The notes: a model not told the origin generated them from the letters alone. Shown: positions 10,163 to 19,688, counted from the first letter of the stretch. The stretch is DNA of 64,000 nt from Clostridiales bacterium (GCA_015069325.1 SVIV01000001.1:17416-81415); one strand, 5' to 3'. Numbers and translations are program-made.

Positions 10163-11779
10163 ATGGAAAAAGCAGTTTCAAGCAGAAAATTTAAAACGAC
10201 CATTATTTCAATGTGTTTAGGCTTTTTAATGGTTGTTGGTGCTGTAATTGGTGTATGGGCAGCAAGCACACAAAACTTAAGTGCTGGGTTTAAAATTAAT
10301 TACTCAGTTGGTGACAATGTTTCGGCTGATGTCAGGACGGAATATTACATTCCTGGCAAAAATGAAGGTGCAGTTGTGACTACAAATGAAGCAGGACAAA
10401 CAGTGACTGATTCAAATGGATATGTGACATTCTCTCCAAGTGAAAAGGATACAACGGAAAAGGGAGTTTTTATCGGAAACTTTGAGCTTGGTCCAACAAC
10501 ACCAGAAATCATTTTTTATATTACAGTGAGAAACAATCACGGTGAAGATTATTTGCAAGTTTTGGTTGGCAAAGAAATTGAAAAAACAAATATGAGCGTG
10601 ACAACAACCTATTACAATTGTGATGAAGATAGCTTTGCTGCATCACGATTTGCATCTTCAATTGCTTCTTCGCAATATCAACCTTCTTCTGCGTTAAATG
10701 CAGAACCAAAAGGCTGGAAATTGATTCGCATTTCCCTTAAAGTTGAAAACCTAAATGCGGCAGCAAGTTGTTCAGGCGATATTGTTTTAAGCCTTAATTC
10801 TTCTGATGAAGAGCAATCAGTATCAACACTTTCAAAAACGGCATTCAGAGATTATTTTTATTATGATACAACAGAAGGATATAATATCCCTGGAGTAACT
10901 GTTGGTAATTTGATTTTTGATTATGCCCAGTTTAATACTTCACTGTCAAAGACAGGCACAGATGTTTCTGAAGCTCGAGACGGAAGTATTTGGATTGTGC
11001 AATCTGCAGGAAATACCTATGTTCTTTCTGAAAAAACTATACAGTTGCCTGAAGATTCGTCTCAGTTGTTTGCGTCAAATCGTTGGGAAGATGATATGGA
11101 TGCTTCGTTTTATTATGGTTATTTCTTGAGTCTTAAAGATTATAAGTTTAATAATATTGATACTTCAAATGTTATAAATATGTCCAAAATGTTTTCTACA
11201 GAACTGGGCTATCTTGATAGTTCGACATCTACTTTAGATTTGTCAATGTTTGATACATCAAAGGTGACAGATATGTCATATATGTTTTATAATAGATGGG
11301 ACATTAACGAGCTTGATATGTCATCTTTTGATACATCAAAGGTGACAGATATGTCATATATGTTTTCAGAATGTTGGGGGCTCACAAATTTGAATGTGTC
11401 GATGTTTAATACTTCACAAGTAACAAATATGGAATCAATGTTTTATGGCTTGAACTGTAAATCTCTTGATCTTTCAAGTTTCGATACATCTAATGTAACA
11501 GATATGGGTTCTATGTTTGCACGCAGCAGTATACAGATTCTTGATCTCTCAAGTTTTAATACAAGCAAAGTGCGCAGTATGTATGCAATGTTTGGCAGCT
11601 GTTATAGCCTTAAAACAATTTATGTAAGTGATTCGTGGTCAACACAAAACGTATCCGGGTCTGAGTATATGTTTGACTCTTGCAGAAGTCTTGTAGGAGC
11701 AGTTGCTTGGAGTTCAAGTAATACAGAAAAATCAATGGCAAACTACACAACAGGATATTTGACATACAAAGCAAAATAA
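10163..11779 (+). CDS. BspA-family (DUF285) surface protein, paralogue A of the SSRKFKTT...GVWAAxTQN family
   Basis: Signal/TM segment ISMCLGFLMVVGAVIGVWAAS; six DUF285 repeats (FDTSKVTDMSYMF...) plus C-terminal cap KSMANYTTGYLTYKAK; start chosen at second ATG after RBS gggag. Confidence 0.9.
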   Translation: MEKAVSSRKFKTTIISMCLGFLMVVGAVIGVWAASTQNLSAGFKINYSVGDNVSADVRTEYYIPGKNEGAVVTTNEAGQTVTDSNGYVTFSPSEKDTTEKGVFIGNFELGPTTPEIIFYITVRNNHGEDYLQVLVGKEIEKTNMSVTTTYYNCDEDSFAASRFASSIASSQYQPSSALNAEPKGWKLIRISLKVENLNAAASCSGDIVLSLNSSDEEQSVSTLSKTAFRDYFYYDTTEGYNIPGVTVGNLIFDYAQFNTSLSKTGTDVSEARDGSIWIVQSAGNTYVLSEKTIQLPEDSSQLFASNRWEDDMDASFYYGYFLSLKDYKFNNIDTSNVINMSKMFSTELGYLDSSTSTLDLSMFDTSKVTDMSYMFYNRWDINELDMSSFDTSKVTDMSYMFSECWGLTNLNVSMFNTSQVTNMESMFYGLNCKSLDLSSFDTSNVTDMGSMFARSSIQILDLSSFNTSKVRSMYAMFGSCYSLKTIYVSDSWSTQNVSGSEYMFDSCRSLVGAVAWSSSNTEKSMANYTTGYLTYKAK

Positions 11780-11782
11780 ATA

Positions 11783-11811
11783 AAAAACTTAGCAATTTGC
11801 TAAGTTTTTTT
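11783..11811 (+). terminator. Intrinsic terminator
   Basis: aaaacttagc-aattt-gctaagttttttt. Confidence 0.85.
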
Positions 11812-11916
11812 GTTGTTTAAAACAATTGCAATGATATATATGCAGTTGTTGTTTTGCTTAAAAAGCATTATTCTTTTTTATTTTGTTAAAATTGTTTTTT
11901 ATGTTATACTCATAAT

Positions 11917-12645
11917 ATGAAAAAAGAAACAAAAGGTAAAATTGTCAGGGGAGTTGTTGCATTAGCTATACTGGCTGTTGTTGTCTTAGCAATTATTTTG
12001 CCCCTGCATTTTACAGGAGCGTTGGCAACAATTAAAAACACACAAGATCTTCAATTATTTATCCAATCGGGCGGAGTGTGGAGTTATTTAATATTTTTTG
12101 CAATTCAGTTTTTGCAGGTTACTTTTTTGCCTATTCCTGCGGCTGTTACAACAGTGGCAGGCATGCTAGCGCTAAGAAATATATGGCTGGTTGCATTGGT
12201 GAGTTTTGTTGCGGTAATGCTGGGCAGTATTTTTGCCTTCTTTTTGGGAAGAAAGGTTGGAAAAAGAATTGTCATTTGGATTGCAGGAGAAGATGATTTT
12301 AACCAATGGGCAGACAAACTTGGTAAGGGGAAATATGTGTTTTTTATTATGATGCTTTTACCCGTTTTTCCCGATGATATTTTGTGTATGGTTGCGGGCA
12401 CAACAAATATATCTTGGAAGTTTTTTGTTCTGACAAATTTTGTCACTCGTCCCATAGGCATTCTTTGCACCTGTTTTCTTGGTAGTGGAATAATTCCGTT
12501 TGCGGGGCTTTGGCTTATTTTATGGGGTGTTTTAGCGGTGGGCTGTATAATCTTGTTTATTTTGTGTTATAAATATCAACCGCAAATTGAAAAATTTATT
12601 TATAAAGTGTGTCATAAATTTGAAAGAAAGAAGAAAGAAGATTGA
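11917..12645 (+). CDS. TVP38/TMEM64 (VTT/SNARE-associated, DedA-like) membrane protein
   Basis: Polytopic; FLPIPAAVTTVAGMLAL, GSIFAFFLGRKVGKRI, LLPVFPDDILCMVAGTTNISWKFF. Confidence 0.88.
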   Translation: MKKETKGKIVRGVVALAILAVVVLAIILPLHFTGALATIKNTQDLQLFIQSGGVWSYLIFFAIQFLQVTFLPIPAAVTTVAGMLALRNIWLVALVSFVAVMLGSIFAFFLGRKVGKRIVIWIAGEDDFNQWADKLGKGKYVFFIMMLLPVFPDDILCMVAGTTNISWKFFVLTNFVTRPIGILCTCFLGSGIIPFAGLWLILWGVLAVGCIILFILCYKYQPQIEKFIYKVCHKFERKKKED

Positions 12646-12671
12646 TTAAGTTTTGAATATATTGTTATCGA

Positions 12672-12701
12672 AAAAAAAGCACTATATCTTAGTGCTTTTT
12701 T
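12672..12701. terminator. Bidirectional terminator between convergent genes
   Basis: aaaaaagcact-atatctt-agtgctttttt. Confidence 0.8.
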
Positions 12702-12702
12702 G

Positions 12703-14604
12703 TTAATTGTCAATATATTTGATTACAAAACAACCGCCAGTTCTGTATAATTTTAATACGTTGGTTGTTTGATTAAATTCATATTTCCAATATTGAAGAG
12801 TGATGTTTGTTGCGGTAACAACTCCATTAATTTTAAATTCGCTATCATCAATGATGAAAGTATTATATTCGTTCAAATCAAAATAATAATATGAGTTTTT
12901 GTTGTTATCCCAAGAAGAAAGGCTGATGCGAGTGAGTTCTCCTGAAGTAAGGTCAACATATTTAAGCAAGTTTGCGTTTGAGCCCATTGCTGTTAAGACA
13001 TTTATATAAACATTTAAATTTGAATCAACAATTGTATTTTCAGAAATTTTGTTTGTTAGTGTTTCGCTAGTATAAAAGCTTGCTGCAAGTTCAACCAAAC
13101 TTACGCCGTAATAATTGTTGTAATTTGCATTTTGAATTGTTTCTTTTGCAATATATGACCACATGGTGCCTTTTTCAAAATGAGAGTAGGTTTTCCAAAT
13201 TTTATTAGTTGCTGAGTCATAAATATTAATTGTAATAGGCGTTGTGTCTTGTTTATGCACATATTCAATTACGTTTACTGAGTTTGATCTTAACTCGAAG
13301 AAATATTCAACTTCTTGACCGTTCACATACGCTTGTTCATAATAGTATTTTCCGTCTTTGTAAAAGCGTTCTGCTTCATAAGTTTTATATTCAATTGGGT
13401 ATTCAGGGAATGTATAGTCTGTTATTTTTTCAATCGTTGGGACAACATCTTCTACTATTCGCTTTCCGTCAGTTTTTTCATAAATATATTTGCGAATTAT
13501 TGTTGAATAATCTTTTGCTGGTTGTGATACCAAATAAACGTCGGTTGATTTGTAGGAAGGAATAGTTTGATTGCTGACAAGTATAGTGTGATTTTCGTCT
13601 AAATATGCTTTATATCCAGTGGAATGTTCTTTCGCAGGCACACTTATATAATCAGAAATTAGCGAGCCGTATTCTTCAATGTAGCTGCCAAAGAATACAT
13701 TGTCTCGATAAAGATTTATTGTTTGTTTGTATTTTGTTGTTGGAATATTGCAATCCGATGTGTCAATTCTTTGGTATTGTGTTTGGTTGAAAGTGTTATC
13801 AAAGGTATAAGTCGATTTTGAGTATTGATACCATGATTCATTGCTTGGTTTAAACTTATCAAAAGATTCGGCTGTAGTATCAAAACTGATTAAAAATGAA
13901 TTGCTGAATGTGAATTTGTAATTTGTAATTTTTTGGCTTTCCGAAAATTCATTTGATTCTTGTGTTGTATAAGTGGCTTCAATGATATAGTTACCATCTT
14001 CATTACTTGTAGTAAGCGAATAAGACGCTTCGGTAATATTTTCGTTTGATAAATCAATTGATTTTTGTTGTTCGAAAAAGTTTTTGCAAGAAACATAATC
14101 AGAAAAATCATAGTTTATTCCGTCCGCGAAAATAGTTCCGCCAAAGTCTCCTTTGCTAAGAATGTTTTGTTTGATTTTATGAAGTCCAAATTCTTTTTCA
14201 ACAAGACAAGATGAATCTCCTTGTGGGAAGAATCCAATACATTGTCCGTTGAAATTTTTTGAAAAATATATTGGCTCAAAAAATTCCCATCTGTCAAGAA
14301 GCTCAAAAAATTCGCCTGTTGTGTTGTTATGGCTAAGGTAATAAGTGCTTGATTCACACCAATAACCATCAGTATTCATTAACTCTTTGCTTGGGCCAGA
14401 GAAAGATTCGTTTTTATGTGTAATGCTTAATGAGCCAGAGTATGACTCCATATGATTTTGCACAGACTCAAATATTTTAAAAGTCTGCTCTATTTGCGAG
14501 TTATTGTTGCCATCTGGTGAACCGTTATTCCCGCAGGCTACAAATGAGAGTGAAAGTGGAATTAAAAAAATTGATGCTAATAAATATTTTGAAACCTTTT
14601 TCAT
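12703..14604 (-). CDS. Large hypothetical lipoprotein
   Basis: Lipobox signal LIPLSLSFVACGNNG; start at MKKVSKY downstream of RBS aaggag; no recognised domain. Confidence 0.75.
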   Translation of the reverse strand: MKKVSKYLLASIFLIPLSLSFVACGNNGSPDGNNNSQIEQTFKIFESVQNHMESYSGSLSITHKNESFSGPSKELMNTDGYWCESSTYYLSHNNTTGEFFELLDRWEFFEPIYFSKNFNGQCIGFFPQGDSSCLVEKEFGLHKIKQNILSKGDFGGTIFADGINYDFSDYVSCKNFFEQQKSIDLSNENITEASYSLTTSNEDGNYIIEATYTTQESNEFSESQKITNYKFTFSNSFLISFDTTAESFDKFKPSNESWYQYSKSTYTFDNTFNQTQYQRIDTSDCNIPTTKYKQTINLYRDNVFFGSYIEEYGSLISDYISVPAKEHSTGYKAYLDENHTILVSNQTIPSYKSTDVYLVSQPAKDYSTIIRKYIYEKTDGKRIVEDVVPTIEKITDYTFPEYPIEYKTYEAERFYKDGKYYYEQAYVNGQEVEYFFELRSNSVNVIEYVHKQDTTPITINIYDSATNKIWKTYSHFEKGTMWSYIAKETIQNANYNNYYGVSLVELAASFYTSETLTNKISENTIVDSNLNVYINVLTAMGSNANLLKYVDLTSGELTRISLSSWDNNKNSYYYFDLNEYNTFIIDDSEFKINGVVTATNITLQYWKYEFNQTTNVLKLYRTGGCFVIKYIDN

Positions 14605-14715
14605 AAACATCTCCTTATGTAAATTATATCATATAAAATTTTTTATGTCTAATGATTTTAAATAAAGAATGAATTTTGCGAGACGACAAAAAAACAGCTT
14701 GTTTAAGCTGTTTTT

Positions 14716-14945
14716 TGGTAGAGATGAGTGGGGCGACAAGTTAAGAAAATAAGCCGGTGTGCTTATTTTTAGTCAAAGCCGGGAGCAACTAGTTTGCGGT
14801 CAGGCTCCGACAGGAGCGAACCACCGACCCCCACCTTTGAGAGCCAGGCAATTTATTTGCTTTGCGAAGTCCGTTAAGGGTGGTGCACCCTGGCAAAGTG
14901 AAACTTTGCGCTTGCTTAAAGCAAGCAATAAGGTGGGAATATAAT
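14716..14945 (-). pseudogene. tRNA-Ile-derived remnant interrupted by hairpin-rich insertions
   Basis: tggtagagatgagtgg (14716-14731), cgaaccaccgacccccacctt (14818-14838) and gggtggtgc (14878-14886) match the intact tRNA-Ile at 14981-15057 in order, separated by unrelated sequence; flanked by a copy of the tRNA terminator hairpin. Confidence 0.65.
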
Positions 14946-14954
14946 ATGCAAATA

Positions 14955-14980
14955 AAAAACAGCTTGTTTAAGCTGTTCTT
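14955..14980 (-). terminator. Terminator of tRNA-Ile (second copy at 14691-14714)
   Basis: aaaacagctt-gttt-aagctgttctt; near-identical copy aaaacagcttgtttaagctgtttt. Confidence 0.75.
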
Positions 14981-15057
14981 TGGTAGAGATGAGTGGACTC
15001 GAACCACCGACCCCCACCTTATCAGGGTGGTGCTCTAACCGGCTGAGCTACATCTCT
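14981..15057 (-). tRNA. tRNA-Ile (GAT), encodes CCA
   Basis: AGAGATG/CATCTCT acceptor stem, D-arm GTAGCTCAGCCGGTTAGAGC, anticodon loop CTGATAA, T-arm GGTGGTTCGAGTCCACT. Confidence 0.96.
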
Positions 15058-15170
15058 ATATAAAATTGTTTTAACGACTTTATCAACTGTCTTAAACCTA
15101 AGGTGGTTAGGTTTTCAAAATTGATTTCTCAAGATTGCAAAATAGATTATATATGATTTCACGGCATTTG

Positions 15171-15827
15171 TCAACTATTTTTTTGCACTTTCTTTAAATT
15201 TTTTTTGTGAGTTTGTTTTTCTTCTTTTTCTGCAAAGATAGTTGATGTTTTTGAAAGGCAATCTGGGTTTCTTGCAAGAAGTTCATCAAGAGTGATATCT
15301 TTGTCTTTACAAATTCCGCGTGCAACATAGAAAGTTGCAAGTGCATCATCGCAACTGCGATGAAATGTAAGTTTGCTATCGTCAATCTCAAGGTGTTCGA
15401 TAATTTTTTCTAAAGATTCAACGTGGGGGGTATTGTATTCTTTATGATAGATTTTTTGCATATCATAACCCTGCATATCAAAGAAAGGTAAATTATATCT
15501 TTGGCATGCATATCTTAGAAAGTGGAAATCACTTTGAATACTGTGTCCTATTAAAATGTAACTTTCTTCGCTAAGAAGTTTTTTAATATCATTATAAAAG
15601 CAAGTGAAGTTGTCTTGTTTGAAAAAAAGTTCTTCAGGATAGGCTAGCTCCATTTTAGGCCTTTTGCCTTTTGGTGCGAGAATAAATTTACTTTCAGGAT
15701 TGATTATTAAATCTTGTTTTAATAAAACCCTTAATTTTTCGCTTATAATTGCATAGCCAAAAGAGCATATATTATGCCCATTACTACATTCGATATCAAA
15801 AAATATATATTTACCTTTTGTTTTCAT
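15171..15827 (-). CDS. DEDDh-type 3'-5' exonuclease (DnaQ/epsilon-like)
   Basis: FFDIECSNG (DxE), LIGHSIQSDFHFLRY, HRSCDDALATFYVA. Confidence 0.82.
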   Translation of the reverse strand: MKTKGKYIFFDIECSNGHNICSFGYAIISEKLRVLLKQDLIINPESKFILAPKGKRPKMELAYPEELFFKQDNFTCFYNDIKKLLSEESYILIGHSIQSDFHFLRYACQRYNLPFFDMQGYDMQKIYHKEYNTPHVESLEKIIEHLEIDDSKLTFHRSCDDALATFYVARGICKDKDITLDELLARNPDCLSKTSTIFAEKEEKQTHKKNLKKVQKNS

Positions 15828-15954
15828 ATATCAAGTATATATCATCAGTATAAAAAAACAAAACAAAAAATTGCATTATAAAAAATATTGTATTTTTTTG
15901 TAGATGTTTGACATTTTCAGGTTTAAAAATTACAATATATAAAAAGGAGATAAT

Positions 15955-16353
15955 ATGGCAACAAAAAAGATTTCGAAGAACACTTCTTTAACAATCAAAA
16001 CTAAAGCAAAAAAACAATTAAAGAAAAAGCCGTGGTTAATTGCAATTGTCTTGTTGATTGGGGTGTCAGCGGTAGGTGGATTTTTTGCGGCAAAAGTTAT
16101 GACTCAAAATGATAAGTTTGAAATTTTGGGAGAAAAAACAATTTATCTTTCAGTAGGGGAAACTTATCAAGATGAAGGCGCAGTTGCGGTGTCTTTTGGC
16201 AGAGATGTTTCTGTAAATATAAAAAGCGAAAACAATATTGATTATACCACACCAGGAGATTATTACATAAAATACACAATTAAAGACATTAGATTTGGGA
16301 ATGTTTGCAGGTATAGATATATAGTTGTTCAGGGGGTGGATAATGAAGGTTAA
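15955..16353 (+). CDS. Membrane-anchored protein with DUF5011/Ig-like domain
   Basis: N-terminal TM WLIAIVLLIGVSAVGGFFAA; YLSVGETYQDEGAVAV...TTPGDYYIKYTI. Confidence 0.7.
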   Translation: MATKKISKNTSLTIKTKAKKQLKKKPWLIAIVLLIGVSAVGGFFAAKVMTQNDKFEILGEKTIYLSVGETYQDEGAVAVSFGRDVSVNIKSENNIDYTTPGDYYIKYTIKDIRFGNVCRYRYIVVQGVDNEG

Positions 16354-17464
16354 ATTTTCGGCGATAGCCCTTTCGTTTGTGATGATTATTTTAGGTTTTG
16401 TAGGTGGATTTGCATACAACATTTTTGCATACAATGTTCCACAGACAGATGTTTATGTAAGTGGCGACTTATCAATACATTTTTTAGAACTAGGCAATAA
16501 ATATTGTGGGGATAGCATTTTTATTCAATGTGGAGAAACTGATATTTTAGTTGATGCGGGGTCAGAAAATTCATCGGCTTCGGCAATTATCAATTATGTT
16601 GATCAATTTGTTGATGATAATACTCTAGAATACGTTTTTGTTACGCACGCAGATACAGATCATATTGCAGCGCTTTATTCTACAGGCGAAAGAGAAGGTA
16701 TTTTTGAGCACTATCAGGTTGAAACAATAATTGATTTTCCACTCACTAATAAGGAAAATAAAAGCACAACAAATTATGGCAAATATATTAAATATCGTGA
16801 TTTGGAAGTTCAAGCAGGTGCAGTGAGATATAGCGCACTTGAATGTTTCAACAATGAGAAGGGGGCAAAGCGCAATATTGAAATTTCAAGTGGCGTTGAA
16901 ATTGAAATTTTGTATAACTACTATTACGAAAAACCTACAAGTGATGAAAACAACTATTCAGTTTGTTTTATGATAAATCAAGGGGATAATCACTTTTTAT
17001 TCACAGGGGACTTGGAAAAATCGGGAGAAGAAAAACTAGTTAAATATTATGATGATAATTTCGGTGGTCTTCCTAAATGCGTCCTTTATAAAGCGGGACA
17101 TCACGGAAGTAAAACTTCATCAACGCTAGACCTTTTACAAGCGATAGATCCAGATTATGTGGTGGTATGTTGCTGTGCCGGATCAAGTCAACATACAGAC
17201 AACAAAGAAAATCAGTTTCCAACTCAAACTATGATTAATAACATCGCGCCATATACCGATCAGGTGTATATTACAACTGTTGTGGATAACTATGTGGATA
17301 AAGATGATTGGTCAAGTCAAGGAACTGTTAAGTCAATGAACGGAACGATTGTGTTTACGTCAAATAAAGGCAATATTACTGTTGATTGTAGCAATAACAA
17401 TTTGATTTTAAAAGAAACAGAATGGTTTAAGGCCAATAGAATTATGCCTGATGCTTGGAAGTGA
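16343..17464 (+). CDS. Secreted ComEC/Rec2-type metallo-beta-lactamase-fold hydrolase
   Basis: IHFLELGNKYCGDSIFIQCGETDILVDAG, VFVTHADTDHIAAL, FTGDLEKSGEEKL, YKAGHHGSKTSS; start at MKVKF overlapping the upstream gene. Confidence 0.88.
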   Translation: MKVKFSAIALSFVMIILGFVGGFAYNIFAYNVPQTDVYVSGDLSIHFLELGNKYCGDSIFIQCGETDILVDAGSENSSASAIINYVDQFVDDNTLEYVFVTHADTDHIAALYSTGEREGIFEHYQVETIIDFPLTNKENKSTTNYGKYIKYRDLEVQAGAVRYSALECFNNEKGAKRNIEISSGVEIEILYNYYYEKPTSDENNYSVCFMINQGDNHFLFTGDLEKSGEEKLVKYYDDNFGGLPKCVLYKAGHHGSKTSSTLDLLQAIDPDYVVVCCCAGSSQHTDNKENQFPTQTMINNIAPYTDQVYITTVVDNYVDKDDWSSQGTVKSMNGTIVFTSNKGNITVDCSNNNLILKETEWFKANRIMPDAWK

Positions 17465-17549
17465 TTTTTGTAAAAAAATGCAAAATTTTGTAAAATACAC
17501 TTGAAAAACACTGTCTTTTGTAGTATAATTATGTTTATTGGAGAGTGTT

Positions 17550-17954
17550 ATGGATGAAAGTGAGATTGTGCAAAGTATAACTGAAGTGCTTATGTCATTT
17601 AAATTTCAAACGGATATTAATGGATTTGAATATTTGCGTAGTGCGATTTTGCTGTGTTATCAAGACGAAGAATTAAAAAACAATATATCAAAAAAAGTTT
17701 ATCCAATGGTTGCAGAAATGCACAATTCAAATGCACAAACAGTTGAAAGGGGAATGCGAACTGCGATTGAAAATTGTTACAATTCTGGCGGACTATTAGA
17801 GATAAATGAAGTTTTTGGTTTGATTGTTTATAAAAATGATTTCAAGTGGACTAATGGAGAAATGATTTCGCTTTTTGTGGAAATTTTAAAAATAAAAGAA
17901 AAACGGCAACTATTAAATGAAAAATTGCTATTATTGAAGGGTGAGATAAAATAA
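17550..17954 (+). CDS. Stand-alone Spo0A C-terminal (DNA-binding) domain protein, no receiver domain
   Basis: ITEVLMSFKFQTDINGFEYLRSAILLCYQDEELKNNISKKVYPMVAEMHNSNAQTVERGMRTAIENCYNSG resembles the Spo0A effector domain; ATG with RBS ggagag. Confidence 0.82.
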   Translation: MDESEIVQSITEVLMSFKFQTDINGFEYLRSAILLCYQDEELKNNISKKVYPMVAEMHNSNAQTVERGMRTAIENCYNSGGLLEINEVFGLIVYKNDFKWTNGEMISLFVEILKIKEKRQLLNEKLLLLKGEIK

Positions 17955-17983
17955 AAAACAGCAAGTTTAATGCTGTTTTTTAT
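17953..17983. terminator. Bidirectional terminator
   Basis: aaaaacagca-agttta-atgctgttttt. Confidence 0.8.
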
Positions 17984-18798
17984 TTGAGCCAAGTAGGTTT
18001 GCTTTTAAAGTTTTTGCCGTTTAAATATTCTAGTGGGACTTTTAGTCCTTGAAGGGTTAGGCTATGGCTGTGAAGTCGTTGATTTTTTTCTTTGAATTTT
18101 TTGTTATCTTCGTTTTTGCCATATTTTCCGTCGCCTATAATGGCGTTTCCTAAATAAGCAAGAGAAGCCCTTATTTGATGGGTTTTACCTGTGATAAGAG
18201 AGCATTCAATAATGCTTGAAGATGGGTTTGATGATATAGTGTTAAAAATAGTAATAATTTCAACACTCCCCTTGACTTTCTTTTCGTAAATTTTGACTAA
18301 AGATTGTTTAGCATCTTTTAGGAGATAGGCTTTAAAGGTAAAATTTTTATAATTTGTTTTTCCCACAACTTCAGCATAATATTTTTTGATGATTGAGTGA
18401 GATTTAAAGGCTTCAGTTAATGCAATTTCGGATAGTTTGTTTTTTGCAAGAATAACAATTCCCGTTGTATTGCGATCTAATCGGTGGACGGCAATTCCCT
18501 TTGTTAATTTTTCAAGTTCTCCTTCAACTTCAACACCCGCAGATTTGTCAATTACAATAACATTATCGTCTTGATAAATTTCTTTAAATTTTTGCACATT
18601 TGATATCCCGTCGGGAGTAAAAAAGAATGTGAGTTCATCACCAACTGATAATGGTAGATTATCCTTTATTTTTTGGTCGTAAAGACGAACGTCTTTATTG
18701 CGTAACATTTTATTTGCGTAATTGTATGAAAAGCCATATTCTGTTAATGCGTTCAATACGTTGGTCTCTTTATTTATTATAATTTTATCTTTTTCCAT
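17980..18798 (-). CDS. RluA-family rRNA/tRNA pseudouridine synthase
   Basis: S4-like N-terminus; VHRLDRNTTGIVILAKN, SLITGKTHQIRASLAYLGNAIIGDGKYG. Confidence 0.93.
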   Translation of the reverse strand: MEKDKIIINKETNVLNALTEYGFSYNYANKMLRNKDVRLYDQKIKDNLPLSVGDELTFFFTPDGISNVQKFKEIYQDDNVIVIDKSAGVEVEGELEKLTKGIAVHRLDRNTTGIVILAKNKLSEIALTEAFKSHSIIKKYYAEVVGKTNYKNFTFKAYLLKDAKQSLVKIYEKKVKGSVEIITIFNTISSNPSSSIIECSLITGKTHQIRASLAYLGNAIIGDGKYGKNEDNKKFKEKNQRLHSHSLTLQGLKVPLEYLNGKNFKSKPTWLK

Positions 18799-18879
18799 AA
18801 GTATATTTTACAGTATTTAACAAAAAAAATCTATCATTTTTCTAAAAGATTTTTCATATCTTTAATTTAGGGAGAGTTT

Positions 18880-19131
18880 ATGATGGAAATTTTGCATTTG
18901 GAAGGTGAATTTTTGACTATAAAGGGGGCCACAAAAGTGATTTCAAGCACAAGTTCGCAGGCTGTAGTTGAAAGCGGAGAAAAAGTTTATGTGATAGTGG
19001 GGAACGAAATTGAAGTGAAGAAGTTGAATTTAGAAGAAGGAGAAGTCGCTTTCTCGGGAAAGTTTTCTATGATAAAGATAGGGCAATCTCAAGGCAAAAA
19101 ACAACCATTTTTAAAAAGGATTTTTAAATAG
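18880..19131 (+). CDS. yabP: YabP-family sporulation protein
   Basis: LEGEFLTIKGATKVISSTSSQAVVESGEKVYVIVGNEIEVKKLNLEEGEVAFSGKFSMIKI; followed by yabQ-like. Confidence 0.8.
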   Translation: MMEILHLEGEFLTIKGATKVISSTSSQAVVESGEKVYVIVGNEIEVKKLNLEEGEVAFSGKFSMIKIGQSQGKKQPFLKRIFK

Positions 19132-19500
19132 GTGCAACTTCTTTATCAGTCGCAAAATCAACCTTTAATAATTGTTATGATTTCTCTTGCAGGAGTCGTA
19201 AGTGGTTTTCTTTTTGATTTCGCCAGAATTCTTACTTTGTTTTTTGGTAAAGGAAAGATTGCTAAGCATTTTTTTGATTTTTGCGCAACAGCTGTTTCAG
19301 TTTTAGTTTTGTTTTTGACCAATTTGCATTTTAATTATGGGCGGTTTAGATTATATGTTTTATTAATATTTATCATTTGCTTTGCATTACAACGATTTTT
19401 TATCTCATTTTTATGGACAAAGCTATTAAAAAAGTGGTATAGTAATATTATGCAAAGGAGAAATGAAAGTGGAAAAAGAAAAAAAATCGAAAATGATTAA
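19132..19500 (+). CDS. yabQ: YabQ-like spore cortex biosynthesis membrane protein (GTG start)
   Basis: Polytopic; VSGFLFDFARILTLFFG; synteny with yabP. Confidence 0.75.
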   Translation: MQLLYQSQNQPLIIVMISLAGVVSGFLFDFARILTLFFGKGKIAKHFFDFCATAVSVLVLFLTNLHFNYGRFRLYVLLIFIICFALQRFFISFLWTKLLKKWYSNIMQRRNESGKRKKIEND

Positions 19501-19660
19501 TGTGTCTTTATGGATATTGTTGGCAGTAGTTATTCTTTTTGTTATTGTTTCATCAAGCCTTATAAAGTCGAAAGAAGATTACCTTAATGATTTGACTCAA
19601 AAAAATGAAGAAATTGAAGATAAACTAAATGAAGAGCAGGCGCAAGAATTAAAAATCTAA
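19463..19660 (+). CDS. Short DivIC/FtsB-like septum protein
   Basis: Single TM plus coiled coil (SLIKSKEDYLNDLTQKNEEIEDKLNEEQ) in yabP-yabQ-divIC order. Confidence 0.65.
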   Translation: MKVEKEKKSKMINVSLWILLAVVILFVIVSSSLIKSKEDYLNDLTQKNEEIEDKLNEEQAQELKI

Positions 19661-19688
19661 ATTTTTTTAAAAAACTTTGAAAAAATCA

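Noticed and set aside
10163-11779. Sortase anchoring of the BspA-like proteins
   Set aside because: C-termini end at TTGYLTYKA(K/N) without LPXTG, TM helix or basic tail.
14789-15007. ORF MVRVHSSLPKNSLNKLF... on the minus strand (and 14759..14944 on plus)
   Set aside because: Overlaps the tRNA-Ile gene and the tRNA-derived wreck; translation of RNA-gene sequence, no RBS or domain.
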